Assembly (NCBI GenBank): GCA_032622095.1
Contig: CP136069.1
Coordinates: 72,687,319-72,751,318 of the forward strand
DNA: 64,000 nt
Origin: Siphonodentalium dalli
Lineage: Eukaryota > Mollusca > Scaphopoda > Gadilida > Siphonodentaliidae
Reading direction: 5' to 3'
Positions 27,301-33,209 of this stretch are shown piece by piece. The position numbers and the translations under genes are program-made. The stretch's first letter is position 1, and every line of letters begins with the position of its first letter. The notes beneath the pieces were generated by a model. It did no database searches, was not told the origin of the DNA, and was given only the letters and a program-made list of their open reading frames with translations.

Positions 27301-29725
27301 TGCGACTGTTTAAATTGACACAGGCTCTCGAGGTGATCGGCATCGTATGCGCAGCAATCGGAGCAATCATAGTGACGGTGTCTGTGTGTCTCACAAAATA
27401 CAAATCATATGGACGGAAAGTCGAGATAGCGGGGATTGTATTTTCCGGACTGGCAGGTGAGGTTTAAAGCATCCAAGCCTCAATTTAGTGCATCTGATAT
27501 TTGTAGAATGAGGTCCCCAGAGGGTGAATTTGGTGAAGCTATCCCACATAATGGGCTAGCATCACCAAATTCACCCTCTGAGACCTCATTCTGCTTAAGC
27601 CTCATCTTCTGGGAAATATCTATAGTCTCAAATCATTGATTTTAGTTACTTTTTCCCCCCATGTCAGTTTCTATGTTCCCGCATTGATCCTCATTAGCAG
27701 AAGATAAATTTCATAATCGAGGTGACTAATGGGTGAAGATCACCAGCTTCAACTGGGGAACTTCAGTCTGATCTCCCATAGCAGTTGAGGCCTAAGCAGA
27801 ACGAGGTCCCCAGAGGGTGAATTTGACACTAGCCTGCTGTGTGGGATAGTGTCACTAAATTCACCCTCTGTGGACCTCATTCTGAAAATGTCAGGCACAA
27901 TAAATTCAGACTTGAAAGCATCTCTGTTAACGAGCAGCAAATTTATCTTTGATAAAAAGCCTAGGATCAGCATACTGGCATGCCTTATACATGTATATCT
28001 ATATATATATAAAAGAGTAGTTCTGTCTGTCCGTCCTCATTTATCTCCCAGACTGCTGGTCCGATTTCAACCAAATTTGGTGTGGTGACTGGGGGTAGCT
28101 ACCCTGGCGCAGGTTATAACTTATACATAAATCAACTTAAAAAAAAAATAAGCTCACTATGGGCCTATTTAAGAGTCATATAAGTCCAATGTGAACCTAT
28201 GTGAATATGTAGGTCCAATATGAACCTATTTGCATGAAGATATGTTGCAGACCAGATGTATGCTCTTTATATATGTTTTCACTGTGGCCCGGGCAGAATA
28301 ATGTGTATAAGTCCACTAATGGTGTCCTTACTCATTATAATCATTTTGTATTACATTAAACTTATTGGTTCATAGAATGGAGATGTGGTGTAAATTTAAC
28401 TAGAGCCATTATGACTTCTCCCAGATACAGTAATGCCCTAAGTAATCGACTTTAACTACAGCAGAATTATGGGTAACTTTTCAGGATTTAGTCGGAAATA
28501 TGGCTTGTTGCCATTCATCGGAAAGATCTCCCCGAGAGCTTTCCGATGAATGGCAACAAGCCATATTTCCGACTAAATCCTGAAAAGTTACCCATAATTC
28601 TGCTGTAGTCAAAGAGTCGATTACTTAGGGCTTTACTGTAGCTGTCCACTTCTCAGTATTAATAATCAAATATTGAGAAGTGAGTTCTCCCAATATGAAA
28701 CCTCTTGACGGTTCCCTGTCTGAACTCATTCCCTTTTAAACCTCAATGCTGGTCTCATGGAGAATAGACAAGGCATTTTTTTTTTGCTGGGGAATCATGG
28801 CACTGCACATGGAAACCACCGACCCTTCCTCTCCCAGTATGCAACTGAAAAACCATGTCCAGACCCATGCTTAGTTAAAGGTACTAACTGCCTTCGAAGT
28901 GGGTTCATGCGAAATAACATAAAAGTCTAAAATAATCATCAATAAGTACATGAACAAATATTTTAACTTCTTATTTTCATTATTAATAACTTTCCAATAA
29001 TGAGATATTGAATGTGAAAACCATTGTTATGTAAACAGTACTTTCTGATAAAAGACAACATTAGTCCATTAAGATACCAAAGTTAATCAAAACTTGACGT
29101 TAAAAATGAAAAATATTCTGAAAATAATATTCAGACTAAAATATTTGAACTTACAACACGATTAGCGATGTTTGTTTACAAATCACTATAACGGTTTTGT
29201 TTACATAACAATGGTTTCCACATGAGAAAATTTGTCATTGGAGAACAATGAATGAATACAAGAACAAAGTTGATATAACATTTCCCTACAAGTTCTTTTT
29301 GATGTAGATATTTTTAGACTTTAATATTTTTTTGCATACATTAATGCCCTAAATAATCAACACCCTAACCACAGCAAAATTATGGGTAATTTTTCAGGAT
29401 TTAGTCGGAAATATGGCTCACTGAGAGCTTTCAGATGAATGGCAACAAGCCATATTTCCGACTAAATCCTGAAAAATTACCCATAATTCATCTGTGGTTA
29501 AGGAGTCGATTATTTAGGGCACTATTGTATTTCACTAATGCGAGTGTCTTGGGTTCCTTTGAGCAAATATTGATTTACTTTCTCCTTTTATTTCCAGGTT
29601 TCTTCACGCTGGCCGGCTGTTTCGTGTACGGCGTAACAGTAACACAGATGCTGCACATGTCTTTCGCATTTGCCTTCGCGGCGGGATTCTTTTACTTTCT
29701 CGGTGGGATGTTGTTCCTATGTTAA
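9081..29725 (+). CDS. four-TM claudin/PMP22-superfamily-like protein, variable first exons
   Basis: Gene-level entry. Exon 2 (27274-27456) and exon 3 (29598-29725) are joined to one of three first exons: 9081-9360, 17268-17562 or 22859-23174. All junctions are phase 1 with GT...AG. The products would be about 196, 201 and 208 residues. Four hydrophobic segments are visible: TM1 in exon 1, TM2 and the start of TM3 in exon 2, TM3 end and TM4 in exon 3. The extracellular loop 1 motifs PYWSS, then GLW or GLF, then two cysteines, match the W-GLW-C-C signature of the claudin/PMP22/EMP superfamily (family knowledge). Such proteins sit in the plasma membrane, in junctions, channels or as auxiliary subunits; the exact subfamily and function are not recognised. 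Alternative reading: exons 1a and 1b are relics of tandem gene duplicates that lost their 3' exons. I found no second copy of exon 2 or 3 upstream. Confidence 0.72.
9379..9872. mobile_element. TTAA-flanked MITE (AGGTACTCAATCCGATC termini), copy 1
   Basis: TTAA then AGGTACTCAATCCGATCAGA at 9379, and the inverted end CGGATTGAGTACCT then TTAA at 9872. TTAA flanks suggest mobilisation by a piggyBac-like or other TTAA-specific transposase. It holds a (CAA)n microsatellite at 9422-9467. It begins 19 bp after the exon 1a donor. Confidence 0.75.
9873..9907. repeat. truncated third start of the same MITE
   Basis: Directly after copy 1, the terminus AGGTACTCAGTCCGATCAGA occurs again and is cut off at about 9907, where duplicated exon 1a sequence begins. 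This is the duplication junction. Confidence 0.65.
9908..9983 (+). pseudogene. duplicated 3' end of exon 1a with intact donor
   Basis: Near-identical to 9291-9360: the sequence from AACTGTAAACTATGG to CGACAACTTACTA, followed by GTAAGT at 9984, is repeated. It lacks the start codon and TM1 and cannot code a first exon alone. It is part of a roughly 600-bp tandem duplication with the following MITE and supplies an orphan splice donor. Confidence 0.85.
10002..10466. mobile_element. TTAA-flanked MITE, copy 2
   Basis: Same family as 9379-9872: TTAA-AGGTACTCAATCCGATCAGA at the left and TCTGATCGGATTGAGTACCT-TTAA at the right. The interior is nearly identical to copy 1 but with a shorter CAA tract, so it was carried in the tandem duplication. 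Confidence 0.75.
10467..11049. other. noncoding, nothing recognised
   Basis: Short overlapping frames on both strands (10453-10822) show no protein features. No repeats recognised. Confidence 0.4.
11050..11249. mobile_element. palindromic MITE, GCGGCCATATTGGATCC family
   Basis: GAGTCGCGGCCGTATTG at 11050 is inverted at CAATATGACCGCGAGT ending near 11249. Inner arms 'CTACAGGTCAAAGTTCTGGAGT' and 'ACTCCAGAACTTTGACCTGTAG' pair around 'CCATATATGG'. Same family as the cluster at 12999-13556. Confidence 0.75.
11250..11794. other. noncoding, nothing recognised
   Basis: No coding signal, no clear repeat. Confidence 0.4.
11795..12150 (+). repeat. dispersed repeat A, copy 2
   Basis: Shares the ordered blocks described for 2555-3010 ('GGTAACGCGCTCAAGATCA', 'ACTACACCTTTTACCGGACT', 'TACACGCGGAGCGCGAAATAA'). 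Confidence 0.6.
12151..12998. other. noncoding, nothing recognised
   Basis: I specifically checked the hydrophobic frame at 12539-12769 as a possible exon 2/3 relic of the four-TM gene. It has no matching motifs and no splice context, so I do not call it. Confidence 0.4.
12999..13556. mobile_element. cluster of palindromic MITEs, GCGGCCATATTGGATCC family
   Basis: At least two and a half copies lie head to tail (12999-13190, 13208 to about 13420, and a partial copy to 13556). Each is a long hairpin: 'GCGGCCATATTGGATCCA', 'CTACAGGTCAAAGTTCTG' and 'CCATATATGG' occur in both orientations. Confidence 0.75.
13557..13972. other. noncoding, nothing recognised
   Basis: No supported feature. Confidence 0.4.
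13973..14083 (+). repeat. poly-G run and 21-bp minisatellite
   Basis: About 17 G residues, then four and a half copies of a 21-bp unit (GTCGGACCTATATAGAGCTA core). The frame reads as RTYIELC repeats, which is an artefact of the 7-codon period. Confidence 0.8.
14615..14750. repeat. poly-G/poly-C element, copy 1
   Basis: G10, then 'CAGGAAAAAATTTGCATACA', then C9 and C9 tracts separated by poly-T. Similar sequences occur at 16430-16565, 17700-17890 and 26460-26640, so this is a dispersed element. The G/C runs could form non-B structure. Confidence 0.55.
16480..16562. repeat. poly-C tracts, copy 2 of poly-G/C element
   Basis: Two long C runs (about 18 and 22 bases) around 'GGCATTGTGTCGGAATTTTT'. 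Preceded by 'AAATATTTGCAAGCACC', as in related copies. Run lengths may be assembly-uncertain. Confidence 0.55.
17268..17562 (+). CDS. alternative first exon 1b of four-TM protein
   Basis: ATG 17268; 98 codons plus one base, then donor GTGAGT at 17563 (phase 1). A charged cytoplasmic N-terminus of about 23 residues (VKKKGRR) precedes TM1 (FGFSATLVYIVGLTLGALSF), then ALPYWSS, VDIGLFHYC, a second cysteine in DICINW, and an acidic stretch. Clearly paralogous to 1c: SFALPYWSS is identical and the DIC-x-NW / DLC-x-NW motifs align. The frame stays open past the donor until 17687 without conserved features, so the donor is preferred. Confidence 0.78.
17700..18290. repeat. poly-C element copy 3, then TAATG-rich degenerate repeat
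   Basis: 17700-17890 carries a C13 run and 'TTTTGGCCCGAAACCGC'. From about 17950 to 18290 the sequence is a degenerate array built from 'GAAAGTAATGGTAATG' and 'CATTACTT', mixing both orientations. Confidence 0.55.
18490..18949. mobile_element. double-hairpin MITE, AGAATGAGGTCCCCAGAGGG family, full copy
   Basis: Each end is itself a hairpin: 'TTTGCAGAATGAGGTCCCCA' and 'GAGGGTGAATTTAGTGATGC' fold back on their complements within about 110 bp. The two hairpins flank a non-palindromic middle of about 220 bp ('CCTCGATTATGCA', 'GATATAGA'). The ends CAAGCCTGAG and CTCAGACTTG are inverted. This is the reference copy of a family with more than ten members in the window. Confidence 0.75.
19154..19768. 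mobile_element. TA-flanked palindromic MITE (mariner-like), with nested insertion
   Basis: Begins CAGTAATGCCCTAAGTAAT and ends in the inverted sequence, flanked by TA on both sides, as for Tc1/mariner-type elements. Intact copies are near-perfect inverted repeats of about 210 bp that would fold to hairpins of about 100 bp. Here one arm is partly duplicated and a second element (19199-19525) is nested. Frames reading FPMNGNKPYFRLNP-like peptides in all copies are artefacts. Confidence 0.85.
19199..19525. mobile_element. hAT-type MITE nested in the mariner-like MITE
   Basis: Inverted termini ATGGCAAGCCAAACC and GGTTTGGCTTGCCAT are flanked by a perfect 8-bp target duplication AGAATTAT (19191-19198 and 19526-19533), as expected for hAT. 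The interior is about ten units each containing the palindrome TTTTACTTAAGTAAAATAAA. Confidence 0.9.
19769..20520. other. intronic/intergenic, nothing recognised
   Basis: No supported feature; short frames only. Confidence 0.4.
20521..20720. mobile_element. TTAA-flanked palindromic MITE (GGGGGACTGTACACTAAA), partial
   Basis: TTAA-AGGGGGACTGTACACTAAA then 'GGGACCATCTCCTTTTATACT' matches the more complete copy at 49100-49352. No right terminus is found near by, so this copy is truncated. Confidence 0.55.
21090..22043. mobile_element. TTAA piggyBac-like MITE (CCCTTTCATGAC termini) with nested MITE
   Basis: TTAACGCTTCCATGAC at the left and GTCATGAAAGGGTTAG at the right are inverted ends, matching the perfect TTAA-CCCTTTCATGAC pair at 49865-50093. 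Interior palindromes 'GACTCGCATATATAAGAGAATGCA' in both orientations. A mariner-like MITE is nested at 21758-21970. Confidence 0.65.
21758..21970. mobile_element. mariner-like palindromic MITE
   Basis: Both arms present ('AACCACAGCAGAATTATGGG' and its inverse), meeting at 'GCTCTCAGTGAGAGC'. Same family as 19154. Confidence 0.85.
22262..22492. mobile_element. piggyBac-like MITE, degenerate copy
   Basis: 'GCATGATGGAAGCTGCACTGG' to 'CAATGAAGGGTTA' follows the order of the 49865 copy, including 'TGCATTCTCTTATATATG' hairpins. Confidence 0.6.
22859..23174 (+). CDS. alternative first exon 1c of four-TM protein
   Basis: 105 codons plus one base from ATG 22859, donor GTGAGT at 23175 (phase 1). A second in-frame ATG lies about 10 codons in and could be the true start. 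The N-terminus is basic (KRKDKRR), TM1 reads FGLSAVIVYFSALILGVLSF, then ALPYWSS, IDIGLFHYC and DLCTNW, with an acidic DTDTYNDD end. It is the first exon nearest to exon 2 (4.1-kb intron) and makes the simplest complete transcript, coding 208 residues with exons 2 and 3. Confidence 0.82.
23300..23646. mobile_element. mariner-like MITEs: half copy then full copy
   Basis: A single arm at 23300-23387 is followed by a complete copy at 23396-23646 starting CAGTAATGCCCTAAGTAATC. The full copy has one arm segment repeated around 'CCCGAGAGCTTTC'. Lies in the intron after exon 1c. Confidence 0.8.
24298..25854. repeat. ~160-177-bp tandem repeat block, possibly within a TTAA element
   Basis: Four units recognisable by 'ATCCGGCCGGACCTGG' near 24572, 24732, 24900 and 25077, each with 'AAATCCGTTGA' and 'GAGCCCTGTGACGTCGTC'. 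The array ends in a GACGGACGGATGGACAGACG tract. The outer ends AAAGGGACAGTGTATGC and GTACAGTCCCCCTTTAA are loosely inverted, so it may be one TTAA-type element. Confidence 0.6.
25855..27255. mobile_element. 1.4-kb DNA element with ~50-bp terminal inverted repeats
   Basis: TATTCTCATTGCACACGCGC at the left and GCGCGTGTGCAATGAGAATA at the right are perfect inverted ends. The similarity extends through 'GTGCGATTAATCGC' and 'CGTTTTTTAAGG'. No transposase. It contains a poly-G/C element (about 26460-26640) and the local palindrome GAATTCGACCT / AGGTCGAATTC (26333-26385). Superfamily unclear. Its right end stops about 18 bp before the exon 2 boundary. Confidence 0.75.
27274..27456 (+). CDS. shared exon 2 of four-TM protein (TM2, TM3 start)
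   Basis: Acceptor TTTTAATTTTCAG ends at 27273; donor GTGAGG at 27457. In phase 1 it reads SADAPDLDMRLFKLTQALEV, then TM2 (IGIVCAAIGAIIVTVSVCL), a short basic loop (TKYKSYGRK), and the start of TM3 (VEIAGIVFSGLAG). Both ends are phase 1. Compatible with all three first exons. Short flanks separate it from transposons on each side: about 18 bp upstream and about 17 bp downstream. Confidence 0.85.
27474..27914. mobile_element. double-hairpin AGAATGAGG-family MITE in intron 2
   Basis: CAAGCCTCAATTTAGTG at the left and CAATAAATTCAGACTTG at the right; two hairpins as in the 18490 copy. Starts 17 bp after the exon 2 donor. Confidence 0.75.
28005..28110 (+). repeat. TCTG-linked dispersed repeat
   Basis: 'TCTGTCTGTCCGTCC' followed by 'CTGCTGGTCCGATTTCAACC', a pattern common to dispersed invertebrate repeats and related in style to 911-1560. 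Confidence 0.4.
28428..28638. mobile_element. mariner-like palindromic MITE
   Basis: Complete copy, CAGTAATGCCCTAAGTAATC to its inverse, TA-flanked; arms meet at 'GATCTCCCCGAGAGC'. Confidence 0.85.
28915..29337. mobile_element. inverted-repeat MITE, third type
   Basis: Inner arms AAACCATTGTTATGTAAACA (about 29017) and TGTTTACATAACAATGGTTT (about 29198) pair. Outer parts 'AAAGTCTAAAATAATCATC' and 'GATGTAGATATTTTTAGACT' also pair. Class unknown. Confidence 0.6.
29339..29527. mobile_element. mariner-like MITE, left arm truncated
   Basis: The left arm stops early at 'AATATGGCTCACTGAGAGC' while the right arm is complete, so the copy is asymmetric. It ends about 70 bp upstream of exon 3. Confidence 0.8.
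29598..29725 (+). CDS. shared last exon 3 of four-TM protein (TM3 end, TM4, stop)
   Basis: Acceptor TTTATTTCCAG ends at 29597. Phase 1 reading completes TM3 (FFTLAGCFVYGVTV) and gives TM4 (MSFAFAFAAGFFYFLGGMLF) ending LC then TAA at 29723-29725. There is practically no cytoplasmic C-terminal tail, so no PDZ ligand like that of claudins. The exon is bracketed by mariner-like MITEs. Confidence 0.85.
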
Positions 29726-29734
29726 TCACTTCTG

Positions 29735-30195
29735 CACCCATTAACAAGTCATGGTGACGAGTCTGAGGCTTGAAACTCGCTAACACTGCCACTGTAGCTT
29801 GAGTGAGGCATCAAGCTCATTCACCCATTAACAAGCTATGGATCAAAGTCCAAGGCCTGAAACTCGATCACACTGCCACTGTATAGTAATGCCCTAAATA
29901 ATCGACTCCTTATCCACAGCAGAATTGTGGGTAACTTTTCAGGATTTTAGTTGGAAATGTGGCTTCTTGCCATTCATCGGAATGCTCTGTGAGAAATTTC
30001 CGATGAATGGCAACAAGCCATATTTCCGACTAAATCCTGAAAAGTTACCCATAATTCTTCTGTGGTTAAGGAGTCGATTATTAGGGCATTACAGTAGATT
30101 AAGTGAGGCATCAAGAACATTTCACCCATTAACAAGCTATGGATCTAAGTCTGAGACTTCCAACTGCATCGCACTGCCACTGTGCCCAGAGTGAG
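29735..30195 (+). repeat. ~87-bp tandem repeat in the 3' UTR region, split by a MITE
   Basis: Three units recognised by CACCCATTAACAAGCTATGG and 'CACTGCCACTGT', starting 10 bp after the stop codon of exon 3. A mariner-like MITE (29884-30093) inserted between units two and three. Confidence 0.75.
29884..30093. mobile_element. mariner-like MITE inserted in the 3' UTR repeat
   Basis: TAGTAATGCCCTAAATAATC to its inverse, TA-flanked. If the transcript extends to 30336 the hairpin would be part of the 3' UTR. Confidence 0.8.
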
Positions 30196-30335
30196 GCACA
30201 AAGGTCAAGGACGTCTTAGTTACAGCAGAGTTGCCCCGAGATATTAAGGTCAAGGGCATGTTGTAACTGCTGCCATCTATTTTTTCCATCTCATTTGGTT
30301 GAGAATTTGCTTCATAATTTGAGAATTTGCTTCAT

Positions 30336-30341
30336 AATAAA
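30336..30341 (+). terminator. candidate poly(A) signal AATAAA of four-TM gene
   Basis: First AATAAA on the + strand after the stop at 29725 that is not inside a MITE, about 610 bp downstream. No transcript evidence. Confidence 0.35.
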
Positions 30342-31070
30342 AGCTAAACAATCTGATAATACAAAACCATGTTTCCTTTTTTTATCTAGAGGAGTGAAAG
30401 CTCAATTTTTAAAGCCGAAAAAAACCCATGACTCAAACCACAATTTCAACTCTGGCTATATATATTTTTAGGTCATATCACAGTCACAAAAATTTCATTG
30501 CATATATTCGAACCACAAACGAAGTGATTGAACTAACGGACCTTTTACATAATCTGGCTCCAATCTAACAGGCATAGAAAAGACATCTATGTTATCAATA
30601 AGAGAGGAAAACAAGATATGACCAATCAGAAACAGATTCTTCTTCACGATCAAACCTTTCCCAAACAGGGTGGAAGTAAAAACAAACACACAGATAGGGG
30701 ATGTGATGGTATAATATATAACAAATGACCCATTCATGACAAACAAAACATCCAGACAAACTTATCTAGTTCTCATAACATACTCACTGATGACAAATAG
30801 AAATTATTGTATTCATGATTCTGAGAAAACCACTACGGAACTTATGAAATTATCGCATGCATGATTCAGACAATATAATCTCAAAACTTCAAAATAATGC
30901 CAAATTTATACCCGAGATAAAGGATTTGTTGCCAGTTTTGTTACATAAATACAGATTTAAACATTAAAACTATCAAACAATAGATTATTTCATTGTGAAA
31001 CAATACACTACATAAAACCCAGCACTCAAACAGAAGTTTTCAATTTACATACTGCACCCAGAGAAAAAAA
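30342..31070. other. convergent intergenic DNA, nothing recognised
   Basis: No coding signal or clear repeat. Lies between the 3' ends of the + strand four-TM gene and - strand RFC1. Confidence 0.4.
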
Positions 31071-31074
31071 GAAT

Positions 31075-31150
31075 TCGGTGCTGGGAATCGATCCAGAAAC
31101 GCTGTACCAGACATATTATCATGGAGTCAGATTGACCCCACCCACCCCCT
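31075..31150 (-). repeat. possible tRNA-like (SINE) fragment
   Basis: On the - strand, CTGGATCGATTCCCAG forms a T-arm-like stem-loop with a B-box GGATCGATTCC. The A-box is not convincing. Probably a tRNA-derived SINE remnant. Confidence 0.3.
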
Positions 31151-31202
31151 GAGAGTTTCAGAAGAAGTTTGTGAATGGTGTAACAATACTTTTTGTGAGA
31201 GC

Positions 31203-31620
31203 AAATCTGCAAATAGTCTGTCATTTGCAGAATGAGGTCCCCAGAGGATGAATTTACTGATGCTATCCTGCACAGCGGGCTAGCATCACCAAATTCACCC
31301 TCTGGGGACCTCATCTTCTGGGAAGTATCTATAGTCTCAAATTAATTATTTTTAGTCAATTTTTCCCTTGTGTTCAGTTTTTATATCCCCTAATTTGCAG
31401 AAGATAAAATGCATAATCAAGGTGACTAATGGGTGAATATCACCAACTTCAACTGGGGAACATGAATCTGATCCTAGGTCTGCCATAGAAGTTGAGGCCT
31501 AATAAGAATGAGGTCCCAGAGGGAGAATTTGGTGATGCTAGCCCGCTGTGCAGGATAACAACTAAATTCACCCTCTGGGGACCTCACTCTGCAAATGACA
31601 GACACTATTTGCAGTCTGTA
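31203..31620. mobile_element. double-hairpin AGAATGAGG-family MITE
   Basis: Two hairpins (31225-31315 and 31505-31610) flank the conserved middle 'GGTGACTAATGGGTGAATATCACC'. The ends 'GCAAATAGTCTGTCATTTGC' are inverted. Confidence 0.7.
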
Positions 31621-31659
31621 ACAATATACAACATCCGGGATTCTGATATGAGATTGAAC

Positions 31660-32035
31660 ATTCTGAGGGAGAATTTGGTGATGCTAGCCCACTGTGCAGG
31701 ATAACATAACTAAATTCGCCCTCTTGAATAGGGACTTGCGAATATTTCATGTTCGATTCATTATTTCGATTTGGTCCCAATATTCAAATTCAAGCCTTGA
31801 AATAGTGTGTCAGTCATTTGCGAAATGAGGTCCACAGAGGGTGAATTTAGTGACACTCTCCCGCACAACAGGCTGGCATCAACAAATTCACCCTCTGTGG
31901 ACCTCATTCTGCTGAAGCCTCAACTGCTAAGGGAAACCTAGGATCAGATAGAAGTTCCCCAGTTAGTGCGGTAGTGTCACAGAATTCACCCTCTGGGGAC
32001 CTCGTTCTGCAAATGACAGACACACTACTTCAAAG
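31660..32035. mobile_element. further AGAATGAGG-family fragments and copy
   Basis: A lone hairpin fragment at 31660-31730, then a copy at 31791-32035 with 'CAAGCCTTGAAATAGTGTG' at its left end and a shortened middle. Confidence 0.65.
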
Positions 32036-32204
32036 GTAAATACCAAGCATTTGTTCTATTATTCTTCATCAATATCTTGAATAAATTTTGCCTGATACAG
32101 ATGGGAAACAAGTGCAAGTTATGTGAAATCATGAATTGCAAAAGTATTTGCTCAAATGATACCAAATATCTTAGTTATAAAGTACAAATCAGAACAATTC
32201 CAGG

Positions 32205-32283
32205 CGCCGATCGGATGGATTGAACTCACATAGGGTTTATCTCCCTTGATGACTCGGATCTGACCACTGCTACTGGCGACATT
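32205..32283 (-). repeat. tRNA-like sequence, probable SINE head
   Basis: On the - strand it has an A-box-like TAGCAGTGGTCAG and a B-box GAGTTCAATCC about 50 bp apart, within about 78 bp. The cloverleaf is imperfect, so a SINE head is more likely than a tRNA gene. Confidence 0.4.
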
Positions 32284-32289
32284 TTACCC

Positions 32290-33089
32290 ACATTTGGTGG
32301 ACCTCCACGATATTAATATATATACTAAGCGAACAGAAAAACATGTTGCCCTTATTAAGCACATAAAATATTGAAATAAAATTGTGTCATTTCGTATCTT
32401 AAGTTGGGAAAGTCCCTCTAGAACCAAAGAACTATATTGCGAAACAGTGTGATTTGGTTCTCCAATTATTTTATCAACACAAAGGTCTAAACATATATGG
32501 ACGACATTACGCATGGCAAGTCAAACACAAGAGTTCTAGTTTGCTGCCATTTTGCTAAGGAGCATGCGAAAAATGTCAACAAAACTACCGCTCTATTTCT
32601 CCATTCTATCAATGCACATAGGAAATTGACATTGGTCAATCGGTTTCGCCATTTTATCTGGAAAACCCAGCACTAAATATAGAAAACAACCGACTAGTAC
32701 CCAGCCGGTGACAGTCAGAAAGGAAGTATGACTGGTGCGCTCTGGTAGAGATTGATAGGTGTGCTGCACACCATTAGATCTATTCGCATACTTAAATGTT
32801 ATATTTTACCTATGCAATAAAACCGAACTTTCTGACTTAAAAAATAATCTTTGCCATGAACTTTCTTGCCTTGTCAGACGTCTTATGTTCAATTCATATT
32901 CGATTCGCTAATATTAATGTGTATTCGGTTCAATATTTTGTTCGAATGGAAGCGAAATGTTCGTAGGACTCTAATAATGATAACTCTAAAACTGATAGTT
33001 ATGGATTCAAAGAGCACAACATTAACTTGGACATACAAATAATCAATTCAAAGAATCGTATCAAATTAACAACCAAAATGATTCAAAAA
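32290..33089 (-). other. RFC1 3' UTR and downstream region
   Basis: Downstream of the RFC1 stop on the - strand. No gene seen. I did not find a canonical - strand AATAAA in the first 500 bp. Confidence 0.4.
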
Positions 33090-33209
33090 CTATTTCTTCT
33101 TTCCCTTTCCTTGACCTTTGCCCTTTCCAGCAGTTCCTTGACCTTTGCCCTTCCCAGAGGTTCCAGCCTTAGATTTATCACCCTTTGAATTAGCAGTTTT
33201 CTTCTTTGC
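33090..33209 (-). CDS. RFC1: RFC1 last exon (Lys/Gly-rich tail, stop)
   Basis: 39 codons and TAG (33092-33090). Reads AKKKTANSKGDKSKAG then repeats of KGKGQG and ends GKGKKK. It corresponds to the basic KGKGK tail of animal RFC1, thought to act as nuclear targeting or DNA contact (family inference). Acceptor TTTTTTTAG precedes 33209; phase 0. Separated from the previous exon by a 10.5-kb intron loaded with retroelement and hAT DNA. Confidence 0.9.
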   Translation of the reverse strand, partial: AKKKTANSKGDKSKAGTSGKGKGQGTAGKGKGQGKGKKK

